Positions 1 through 6,157 of a DNA stretch of 6,579 nt are shown piece after piece. The notes below the pieces were generated by a model. That model searched no databases. It was not told where the DNA came from and saw only the letters and a program-made list of their open reading frames with translations. The stretch lies in the NCBI GenBank assembly GCA_027066695.1, contig JAMONE010000216.1, positions 1-6,579 of the forward strand, in the 5' to 3' direction. The first letter of the stretch is position 1; each line of letters opens with the position of its first letter. Both the position numbers and the translations under genes were made by a program. This DNA is from Micavibrio sp. Lineage in GTDB: Bacteria; Pseudomonadota; Alphaproteobacteria; Micavibrionales; Micavibrionaceae.

Positions 1-6
1 TGGTTT

Positions 7-1401
7 ATGCTCATGCAAGAGAATCAAACATTTATAATAAGGCTATCAAAGATGACGCTGGGCGCAACTATTTATATTATATCAAGCTTTTTATTCGGTG
101 CATTGCTTAGTGCGCTTGTTTTTATGTTTAAACGCCAATCAATTTTATCCTCACATGCAATATCCGAGGCACGCGCCGAGCAATATAAGGATATGGCCGA
201 TACTCTGGAACAAGAGAATAAAGAGCTTAACATTAAATTACAAACTTCCGAAAAAAATGTTATTCGCCAGCAAGCAGAAAACGAAGCATCTTTGCGCCAG
301 ATAGAGCAAAGCAAAGATGATTTGAAAAAGACGGAAGAAGCATTAATAAGTAAATTCGAGAATTTATCTAATAAAATTTTTGAGGAAAAGAATGAGAAAT
401 TTAAGGCGCAATCTCAAGAAAGCTTGAATGCGTTGCTTGACCCCTTAAAGGAAAAGATTGGCGAGTTTGAGAAAAAAGTATCGGACTCTTTTGGCTCTCA
501 AGCCAAAGAACAATTCTCACTAAAAGAGCAAATTAAAAATATTGTGGCGGTAAATGAGAAAATGACATTGCAGGCCGAGGGGCTTGCAAATGCTCTTAAG
601 GGCGATAACAAGACTCAAGGCAATTGGGGGGAGGTTGTTTTGGAGAAAATTCTTGAAGATTCTGGTCTGCGCAAGGATGATGATTATTCTGTGCAAGGCG
701 GGGGAATGAATCTTCGTGATATTGATGATAAGCTACAAAAGCCTGATGTAATTGTAAATTTACCCGAAAATAAGCATGTAATTATAGATTCGAAAGTATC
801 ACTTACTAATTATGAGCGTTTTTTCTCTGAAGAGGAGCAAGATTCCCGCGCTCTGCATTTAAAGCAATTTTTGGCTTCTGTAAAAACACATATAGGTGAT
901 CTTGAAAAGCGTCGCTATCAGGATACGGAAAAGCTTGGTACACCTGATTTTGTTTTAATGTTTATTCCTATCGAGGCCGCATATATACTCGCCGTTCAAG
1001 AAGATCGGGAGCTGCAAAATTACGCATGGAATAAAAAAGTAATTCTAGTTTGTCCAACCACTTTATTTGCAACATTAAGAACTATTGCCTCTGTTTGGCG
1101 GCTGGAGCTGCAAAATAAAAATGCGCAAGAAATCGCACGTCAGGGCGGGCAGTTATATGATAAGATTGAGGGCTTCGTTAAGGATATGCAAATCCTTGGC
1201 AAGCAGATCGACACTGCCAGCAAAACATATGGCTTGGCGATGAATAAGCTATCTGATGGCCGTGGCAATATCTTAAGCAAGACAGAAAAGCTAAAGGAGC
1301 TAGGCGCAAAAACTTCAAAAGCCATACCGCAAGAACTTCTTGAAAGCCCATCATCTGATAATTCTGATAACCAAGACGATCAAGAGAAAAAATGCGCCTG
1401 A
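7..1401 (+). CDS. rmuC: RmuC family DNA recombination/maintenance protein, membrane-anchored
   Basis: RmuC proteins limit rearrangement at inverted repeats and are thought to be nucleases related to the PD-(D/E)XK fold; their exact substrate is poorly defined. At 464 residues this one is close to the E. coli length. A hydrophobic segment at residues 19-41 should anchor it in the inner membrane, followed by a charged, probably coiled-coil stretch (about 54-130) and the conserved RmuC core (about 140-430). Family blocks visible are DNKTQGNWGE (200-209), PDVIVNLPENKHVIIDSK (246-263), FVLMFIPIEAAY (315-326) and CPTTLFATLRTIASVWR (349-365). D247 and D261-S-K263 fit the nuclease-fold signature. The tail after 440 is acidic, low complexity and probably disordered. 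The start is uncertain because only 6 bases precede it. ATG at 13, or ATG at 52 behind an AAGG at 39-42, are alternatives, and all keep the membrane segment. The fusion gene follows on the same strand after 57 bases. Confidence 0.93.
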   Translation: MLMQENQTFIIRLSKMTLGATIYIISSFLFGALLSALVFMFKRQSILSSHAISEARAEQYKDMADTLEQENKELNIKLQTSEKNVIRQQAENEASLRQIEQSKDDLKKTEEALISKFENLSNKIFEEKNEKFKAQSQESLNALLDPLKEKIGEFEKKVSDSFGSQAKEQFSLKEQIKNIVAVNEKMTLQAEGLANALKGDNKTQGNWGEVVLEKILEDSGLRKDDDYSVQGGGMNLRDIDDKLQKPDVIVNLPENKHVIIDSKVSLTNYERFFSEEEQDSRALHLKQFLASVKTHIGDLEKRRYQDTEKLGTPDFVLMFIPIEAAYILAVQEDRELQNYAWNKKVILVCPTTLFATLRTIASVWRLELQNKNAQEIARQGGQLYDKIEGFVKDMQILGKQIDTASKTYGLAMNKLSDGRGNILSKTEKLKELGAKTSKAIPQELLESPSSDNSDNQDDQEKKCA

Positions 1402-1415
1402 TATTCATGTTTATG

Positions 1416-1436
1416 ATAATATAACTCGTATATTAT
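1416..1436. repeat. AT-rich inverted repeat between rmuC and the fusion gene
   Basis: Perfect 8-bp arms ATAATATA (1416-1423) and TATATTAT (1429-1436) flank the 5-base spacer ACTCG. The arms contain only A and T and no T run follows, so this is a poor intrinsic terminator. It could be an operator, part of a -10 region (TATTAT or TATAAA lie in the right arm and just after it), or chance in AT-rich DNA. It sits 22 bases before the fusion gene start, where a regulator site would be expected. Confidence 0.3.
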
Positions 1437-1458
1437 AAATATTTACTGGATAAAAAGC

Positions 1459-2796
1459 ATGAAAATTATTCTACCGCGTCAAACTACTGCATATACTTGT
1501 GGCCCAACAACGTTATCCGCCGTCGCTAGAATATTGGGTAAGCCTATAGACGAAGATGTTATCGCCGATGCACTGGATGCGCGCGCTAAAATTGGTACGG
1601 CTCATCATGATATGGAAGAATGGGCGGTCAATAACTTGCCCGTTTCCTCTTTTGGATCAGATAGTTATGAAGGCGGCCTATCAATTGCCAATATTCAAAA
1701 CAAAGATAGTGGCAATGGCCATTACGTATTATTTTTGGGACAAAAAGATGGAACTATACGTTATTATTGCCCACATATAGGGCGCATGGTTGAACAAAAT
1801 CAAGATGAACTTTGCTGGCAAAATGGCGATGGCAGTCTAAAAAACTGGAGCATTAATTTTGATGTTAGTGCAGATTTCTATAATCTTGATATCAGGCCAG
1901 AGCAACATGTTTTCTTCCTTGGAGATGCGCTTGATTCACTCGATACAAGCACAGATACCAGCCTCGTTTTAATGCAGGGATATAATAAGCGCGATCGCAA
2001 AGCGTCATGGCATATAATTGACGATGTGTTTATTCGTGGGGAAATGCTGTATCTCTCGGGCTTTCCTGTGTTTTCGAATGATTTGGTTTGGATAAGACTT
2101 AACCCTGATAATAATATTAGATATTTTTCTGTATTGCAGCAGCTATGCCATGTTAAAGCAATTATGCTTAACTCTGCGCAAAGCATAATGACTTGTAATG
2201 ATAAGAAATTAACCACTGAATTTCGTGAGAAAAATCATGTTTTTACTGTTTTTTCTAGGCAGAGCCTTGCCGCAGCAATAAATCATCTTAACAGGGATGG
2301 CGCAACATCATATGTTATAAAACCACCAGGGTTATTTGGCGGTCAAGATGTTCATATAACTAAAAATATTGATGAGCTGGAAAAGCATTTTGATAAGATA
2401 CTCGCTCATTCTGGCTGTGCAATAATTGAAAAATATATAGTTCAAGAGCATGACTTATCTGTCGATACATCTGTACTTGTAACGTGGGATCGTATTATAG
2501 GAGCAGTTAAGCGCACAGCCAAAGATAAGGGATCATTAACCCCATGGCATCAAGGTGCTTTTAGTGAAGTTATAAAAGGGCTTAGCTCGTTTCAAATATC
2601 AACTATTTCAAAAGCCCAAGAAATGATGCGGCAAAAGGGCATTTTCATTGCTGGTTTTGACTTTTTAGATGATGAATTAATTGAAATAAATATTTCCTGC
2701 CCTGGCGGAGTAACCCACCTAAATAATATTTATAAAACAAATGTTGAAAGTGAAATTATCAAATCTGCCGATCTTTTTCGTCATTGCGAGGAGTAA
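1459..2796 (+). CDS. C39-like cysteine peptidase fused to glutathione-synthetase-like ATP-grasp ligase
   Basis: Residues 1 to about 125 look like a papain-fold C39-type peptidase. Q8 lies six residues before C14 in YTCGPTTL, as in the oxyanion Gln and nucleophile Cys of that clan. An IGT..DMEEWA stretch (45-56) follows, then GHYVLFLG with candidate catalytic H88. The block where the third residue (Asp) is expected reads YYCPHIGR (102-109), with C104 in its place. Residues about 148-440 align by eye with the whole of E. coli GshB: WIRLNPD (211-217), LNSAQSIMTCNDK (237-249), nucleotide-binding K288 with Gly loop GLFGGQ (291-296), and metal ligands D401, E409 and N411 in FDFLDDELIEINISCPGG (400-417). 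Inference: it forms an amide bond on a small molecule or peptide and may also hydrolyse or transfer one; the substrate is unknown. The ATG has GGA at 1448-1450, eight bases upstream. The last residues RHCEE and the stop lie inside a dispersed repeat. It may be cotranscribed with rmuC. It is probably not the cell's ordinary gshB, given the extra domain. Confidence 0.85.
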   Translation: MKIILPRQTTAYTCGPTTLSAVARILGKPIDEDVIADALDARAKIGTAHHDMEEWAVNNLPVSSFGSDSYEGGLSIANIQNKDSGNGHYVLFLGQKDGTIRYYCPHIGRMVEQNQDELCWQNGDGSLKNWSINFDVSADFYNLDIRPEQHVFFLGDALDSLDTSTDTSLVLMQGYNKRDRKASWHIIDDVFIRGEMLYLSGFPVFSNDLVWIRLNPDNNIRYFSVLQQLCHVKAIMLNSAQSIMTCNDKKLTTEFREKNHVFTVFSRQSLAAAINHLNRDGATSYVIKPPGLFGGQDVHITKNIDELEKHFDKILAHSGCAIIEKYIVQEHDLSVDTSVLVTWDRIIGAVKRTAKDKGSLTPWHQGAFSEVIKGLSSFQISTISKAQEMMRQKGIFIAGFDFLDDELIEINISCPGGVTHLNNIYKTNVESEIIKSADLFRHCEE

Positions 2797-2812
2797 TAAC
2801 GACGTGGCAATC
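2779..2812. repeat. Short dispersed palindromic repeat (CGTCATTGCGAGGAG...GGCAATC type)
   Basis: The element starts CGTCATTGCGAGGAG (2779-2793) and ends CGACGTGGCAATC (2800-2812), with TAATAA between the halves. ATTGC (2783-2787) and GCAAT (2807-2811) form the outer inverted repeat. This sequence type is familiar as a small interspersed repeat in many bacterial genomes, and its translation (HCEERS..VAI) often appears at gene ends. Here its left half encodes the last five residues of the fusion protein and its centre supplies the TAA stop (2794-2796). Only one copy is in the window, so its repetitive nature is from recall and not from internal comparison. Confidence 0.72.
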
Positions 2813-2838
2813 TATAACTCAAATTACTATAAACAAGT

Positions 2839-2925
2839 TTTGCGTAAGCATTCTATACTTTTAATTAATAACATAATTGTATATAATTACAGAGCTTGTG
2901 ATTTACATGTTGTATTTGCGCAAGC
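2839..2925 (+). repeat. Near-exact 11-bp direct repeat upstream of ftsK
   Basis: TTTGCGTAAGC (2839-2849) and TTTGCGCAAGC (2915-2925) differ at one base and begin 76 bases apart on the same strand. The second copy lies partly in the right arm of the stem-loop. They could be paired binding sites for a regulator of ftsK, or remnants of a decayed repeat. Only the match itself is observed. Confidence 0.3.
2859..2887 (+). promoter_or_regulatory. Candidate sigma-70-type promoter for ftsK
   Basis: TATAAT at 2882-2887 is a perfect -10 match. With a 17-base spacer the -35 hexamer is TTTTAA (2859-2864), which matches the consensus at only three of six positions. Transcription would start near 2894, leaving an mRNA leader of about 110 bases before ftsK and cutting into the left arm of the stem-loop. 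The surrounding DNA is very AT-rich, so a chance -10 is quite possible. Confidence 0.35.
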
Positions 2926-2930
2926 TTTGT
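2889..2930 (+). promoter_or_regulatory. 12-bp stem-loop upstream of ftsK
   Basis: ACAGAGCTTGTG (2889-2900) pairs along its full length with CGCAAGCTTTGT (2919-2930), giving 10 Watson-Crick pairs and two G-U wobbles around an 18-base loop. No T run follows (next bases CCATAG), so it does not look like a simple terminator for the fusion gene. It could be an RNA structure in read-through mRNA, a DNA operator, or a decayed palindromic element. The wobble pairs would favour RNA pairing on this strand. Confidence 0.4.
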
Positions 2931-3004
2931 CCATAGTATCTGGGCTTTCGTGGCATGTTCTTTGCCGATTTAATAAGACTAACCTTTAAGAAAAGTGAAA
3001 CAAT

Positions 3005-5560
3005 ATGGCGCGCTCCCGCACGATTAAACGTCCTCGTAAACAAAAGAAGTCTGCTTCTTTTTTACCTGATTCGTTACAAGCTTTTATTGCGCGTCGCCTT
3101 GTCGATAGTGTTGCGCTGTTGCTTTTTGTTGTTGCGGCATTTGTTATATCCGCATTGCTTAGCTATAACAGTGCCGATCCATCATGGAATACGGCTGCGG
3201 AAATGAGTGCTCAAGAGGTTGCCAATATTGGCTCTGTATCTGGTGCGTGGATTTCTGATGTTTTATTGCAGACGCTGGGCTTTGGTTCATTTGTTTTGGC
3301 TGTGGCTTTTATTATATGGAGCTATCGTATTTTTAAACGTCAGTCTGTGCGCCCTGTATCATTGCGCTTTGCTGCGATTTTGGTGGCATCGATTTTGGCT
3401 TCGGTTGCTTTGGCGCAAGTGCCATCAGGAAGCTGGTCGGTTCATCCTTATTTAGGTAGTAGCGCAGGATCGCTTATTATGAATAAAATAGTGGCCGTCG
3501 GTGCGCCGCTGCATATTCCTTACATCCATAAAATAGTGGCAGTTTTGTGCGGTATTTTATCTATATCTATATTCCTATACGGCGCAGCGTTCAGCCGTTA
3601 TGAAATTGCATCAATGTGGTTTCGTATAAAAGTCGTTGCTTTTACGATTGCAAATATATGTATATCTGTTGTGAGCGGTTTCTATAGCTGGATTATGCAT
3701 TATAACAAGCCTGAATATAGTAGCGAGCCAATGAACCTTGGTATCATGGATAAGCTTCGCGTAATGAAAGAAGATCGCGCCCGCACTAAAGCCGAGCATA
3801 GCGCAGCCATAGATAATATGAAGCTTAAAAAGGAAGCTTCCGCATTGCAGGCAGAAAAGAAAGCTCCCGCCAAGAAAACCAAAATGTCCGAGCCAGATAA
3901 TTTTGATGAGCCATTGCAATCTACTTCAATGACGTCAATCCCTGTTGTGAAACCGCAATCGGGGTCTAACAAAGCTGTAAGTAAGACGCAAGACTCATCG
4001 CAGGCGCGTTTTGCGCTTTCGGATGTTGATGGAGAGTGGGAGTTGCCATCTTTATCTATAATACAAGATGTCCCTGAAAATATTTCCTGCCCGACATTAA
4101 ATGAAGCTGCGCTACGCCGTAATGCAGAGCTACTCCGTAATGTTTTGGATGATTTTAATATTCAAGGTGATATCGTTAGCATTCATCCTGGCCCTGTTGT
4201 TACTCTTTATGAATTTGAGCCTGCGCCAGGCACAAAAAGCTCTAAAATTATATCTTTAAGTGATGATATTGCGCGCTCTATGTCTGCGGTGTCTGTACGT
4301 TGTGCGGTTGTACCGGGGCGTAATGTTATCGGTATAGAGCTGCCTAATAAAATGCGTCAAACCGTGTTTATGAAGGATATGTTGTCGTCGCGTTTATATG
4401 AGAAAACGGGAGCAAAATTGCCGTTGATTTTGGGTAAGGATATTGGTGGTCAGCCAATATTGGCTGATCTTGCCAAGATGCCACATTTACTTGTTGCGGG
4501 TACTACTGGCTCTGGTAAATCGGTTGCGGTTAATACGATGATTATGTCGCTGCTATATCGCTTATCACCAGAGCAATGCCGTTTTATTATGATCGATCCT
4601 AAAATGCTAGAGCTTTCGGTTTATGATGATATCCCCCATCTTCTTACCCCTGTTGTAACCGAGCCAGGGAAGGCTGTTGTTGCGCTTAAATGGGCGGTGC
4701 ATGAGATGGAAAATCGTTATCGCAATATGTCGAAACTCGGCGTGCGTAATGTTGATGGTTATAACCAGCGTATCCGCGAGGCTATCAAAAATGAGGAGCA
4801 GATAATTCATAAAGTGCAAACTGGCTTTGATCCCCAGAGTGGTCAAGCAACGTTTGAAGATCGTGCTATGGAGCTGGCCGAGCTTCCTTATATCGTAGTT
4901 ATTGTTGATGAGTTTGCTGATCTTATGCTTGTGGCGGGTAAGGATGTAGAAAATGCAATCCAACGATTAGCGCAAATGGCGCGCGCGGCGGGTATCCACT
5001 TAATTATGGCGACGCAAAGACCATCTGTTGATGTTATTACTGGCGTTGTTAAGGCAAATTTTCCTACTCGTATTAGCTTTCAAGTTACATCAAAAATTGA
5101 TAGTAGAACTATCCTTGGTGAAGGCGGGGCAGAGCAATTGCTTGGCATGGGTGATATGCTTTATATGGCTCCGGGTGGGCGCATTACGCGCGTTCATGGG
5201 CCGTTTGTAACGGATGAAGATGTCGAAAAAACGACTAATTTTCTACGTTCACAAGGCAAGCCTAGCTATATTGATGATGTAACATCAGAAGATGGCTTTG
5301 GCGGGGGGGCTTCAGATGTTATGAACGCTATGTTTGGTGGTGGTGATAGCGATAATCAAGTGGATGAGCTTTACGATAAAGCCGTTGCCGTGATCGCGCG
5401 TGAGGGCAAGGTCTCCACCAGCTTTATTCAACGTCATTTACAAATCGGCTATAACAGAGCTGCACGCATTGTCGAGGAAATGGAAAAGCAAGGCGTTATA
5501 TCTCCCGCTAGCTCAACTGGTAAACGCCAAATATTAATTAGTGATTTTAGTGATGCTTAG
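3005..5560 (+). CDS. ftsK: DNA translocase FtsK
   Basis: FtsK is the septum-anchored, ATP-driven DNA pump that moves chromosome termini, and in most bacteria activates XerCD at dif, during division. The 851-residue protein has a basic N-terminus (1-16), about four or five membrane segments (near 34-54, 83-107, 120-138, 176-196, perhaps 209-230), and a short Lys/Ala/Ser-rich linker (about 240-340), far shorter than in E. coli. The motor follows from about 370: Walker A GTTGSGKS (499-506), Walker B IVVIVDEFADLM with D635 and E636, and the family block ATQRPSVDVITGVVKANFPT. The C-terminal winged helix (about 785-845, including NRAARIVEEMEKQGVISP) is the gamma domain that reads polar DNA motifs and contacts XerD. 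No strong Shine-Dalgarno precedes the ATG; the best purine stretch is AAGAAAAGTGA just upstream. The gene is intact and followed by a probable terminator. No lolA follows, although that is a common neighbour of ftsK in alphaproteobacteria. Confidence 0.97.
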   Translation: MARSRTIKRPRKQKKSASFLPDSLQAFIARRLVDSVALLLFVVAAFVISALLSYNSADPSWNTAAEMSAQEVANIGSVSGAWISDVLLQTLGFGSFVLAVAFIIWSYRIFKRQSVRPVSLRFAAILVASILASVALAQVPSGSWSVHPYLGSSAGSLIMNKIVAVGAPLHIPYIHKIVAVLCGILSISIFLYGAAFSRYEIASMWFRIKVVAFTIANICISVVSGFYSWIMHYNKPEYSSEPMNLGIMDKLRVMKEDRARTKAEHSAAIDNMKLKKEASALQAEKKAPAKKTKMSEPDNFDEPLQSTSMTSIPVVKPQSGSNKAVSKTQDSSQARFALSDVDGEWELPSLSIIQDVPENISCPTLNEAALRRNAELLRNVLDDFNIQGDIVSIHPGPVVTLYEFEPAPGTKSSKIISLSDDIARSMSAVSVRCAVVPGRNVIGIELPNKMRQTVFMKDMLSSRLYEKTGAKLPLILGKDIGGQPILADLAKMPHLLVAGTTGSGKSVAVNTMIMSLLYRLSPEQCRFIMIDPKMLELSVYDDIPHLLTPVVTEPGKAVVALKWAVHEMENRYRNMSKLGVRNVDGYNQRIREAIKNEEQIIHKVQTGFDPQSGQATFEDRAMELAELPYIVVIVDEFADLMLVAGKDVENAIQRLAQMARAAGIHLIMATQRPSVDVITGVVKANFPTRISFQVTSKIDSRTILGEGGAEQLLGMGDMLYMAPGGRITRVHGPFVTDEDVEKTTNFLRSQGKPSYIDDVTSEDGFGGGASDVMNAMFGGGDSDNQVDELYDKAVAVIAREGKVSTSFIQRHLQIGYNRAARIVEEMEKQGVISPASSTGKRQILISDFSDA

Positions 5561-5569
5561 GGGGGTATT

Positions 5570-5600
5570 AGCTTATGAATGTTCCATTTCATAGGCTTTT
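5570..5600 (+). terminator. Probable intrinsic terminator of ftsK
   Basis: AGCTTATGAATG (5570-5581) pairs with CATTTCATAGGCT (5585-5597) in a 12-bp stem with one T-G wobble and one bulged T (5587), around a TTC loop. TTTT (5597-5600) follows at the base, then AAAA. The stem is AT-rich and the T run short, so efficiency may be modest. It begins 10 bases after the ftsK stop, as expected. On the - strand no T run follows the hairpin, so it should act mainly for ftsK. Confidence 0.55.
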
Positions 5601-5649
5601 AAAACACTTGGTTGTTTAGGAAAAGCGTTCGTCAATTAAATAAGCTGCG

Positions 5650-6156
5650 CTATCGCTTTAGATAAAGACCTATTTGCGTTTCAATTTGGTGGGCAAGATC
5701 GTTCAAGGTATTTTTTCGCATATTCTTTTCAGATACGCGGGTGGCGAACTCACTTGTCAAAATGTTATAGCCTGAAGTTGAGCTAAGGTTTCGCTCTAAT
5801 ACAACCTCGCCACTTTGTTTATCTGTCAAGCTCATTTTTGTGTTTAAATGTAGCTGCGCGCGCGTGGCATTTGAATTTATCGTTATATCCAAATTCGTAA
5901 TTCTTTCTTGAATAGCTGCAATTCTTAAGACATAGCGGCTCTCCATTGGGCGGGCATTCGTATAAAACCTATCCATTAATGCATTGCGCAGATATTGACC
6001 CTCATAGTTAGAAATATTGGCTATTTCTATGTTGGCAAGCTCTGATCTGATATCTACAATGTTGCTGTCTTGAAATTTAGTGCCGTACATTGGCGTAAAG
6101 CCACAGGCTGATAAGCTTAAACAAAGGCCTACAAGAAATAGTGTTTTTTTCATCAT
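5650..6156 (-). CDS. lptE: LPS-assembly lipoprotein LptE
   Basis: LptE is the outer-membrane lipoprotein that plugs the LptD barrel and helps insert lipopolysaccharide into the outer leaflet. The 168-residue product has a lipoprotein signal peptide: KK, a hydrophobic run, then lipobox LSAC with acylated C18, followed by GFTPMYG, which is typical of LptE in alphaproteobacteria. The rest (YLRNALMDRFY, YVLRIAAIQE, the Thr/Ser-rich strands and a C-terminal helix) fits the small LptE alpha/beta fold, and length is normal. Two ATGs are adjacent: 6156-6154 and 6153-6151. The AGGA at 6164-6161 is 4 bases from the first and 7 from the second, so the second may be used, with no effect on the mature protein. 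It starts one base after the leuS stop, so the two are clearly cotranscribed. The holA gene that often follows lptE is absent; ftsK converges instead. Confidence 0.88.
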   Translation of the reverse strand: MMKKTLFLVGLCLSLSACGFTPMYGTKFQDSNIVDIRSELANIEIANISNYEGQYLRNALMDRFYTNARPMESRYVLRIAAIQERITNLDITINSNATRAQLHLNTKMSLTDKQSGEVVLERNLSSTSGYNILTSEFATRVSEKNMRKNTLNDLAHQIETQIGLYLKR

Positions 6157-6157
6157 A

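Noticed and set aside
1459..2796. RiPP/graspetide-type biosynthetic cluster
   Set aside because: An ATP-grasp and a C39-like peptidase are suggestive, but no precursor peptide, leader with a Gly-Gly site or ABC transporter is present in the adjacent sequence, and the neighbours are housekeeping genes.
2859..2984. Possible CtrA-type sites (TTAA-N7-TTAA) upstream of ftsK
   Set aside because: Several TTAA tetramers occur, but no pair has the required 7-base spacing with a good second half; TTAA at 2970-2973 is followed after 7 bases by AACC.
2741..2989. Open frame of 82 codons spanning the end of the fusion gene, the repeat and the spacer
   Set aside because: It is an alternative frame through the dispersed repeat (reading VIARSNNDVAI) and AT-rich spacer, with no ribosome site and no family resemblance.
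2955..3206. 83-codon open frame overlapping the start of ftsK
   Set aside because: It is out of frame with ftsK, and its composition is that of a shifted reading of the ftsK membrane region.
3611..3972. Two antisense open frames within ftsK
   Set aside because: Both lie opposite the well-supported ftsK frame and their products resemble no known protein; they are coding-strand shadows. The same applies to the antisense frame at 4607-4963.
5635..5662. Possible hairpin terminator for lptE on the - strand (AAGC...GCTT followed by ATTT)
   Set aside because: The stem is only about 4 bp with no proper T run, too weak to call.
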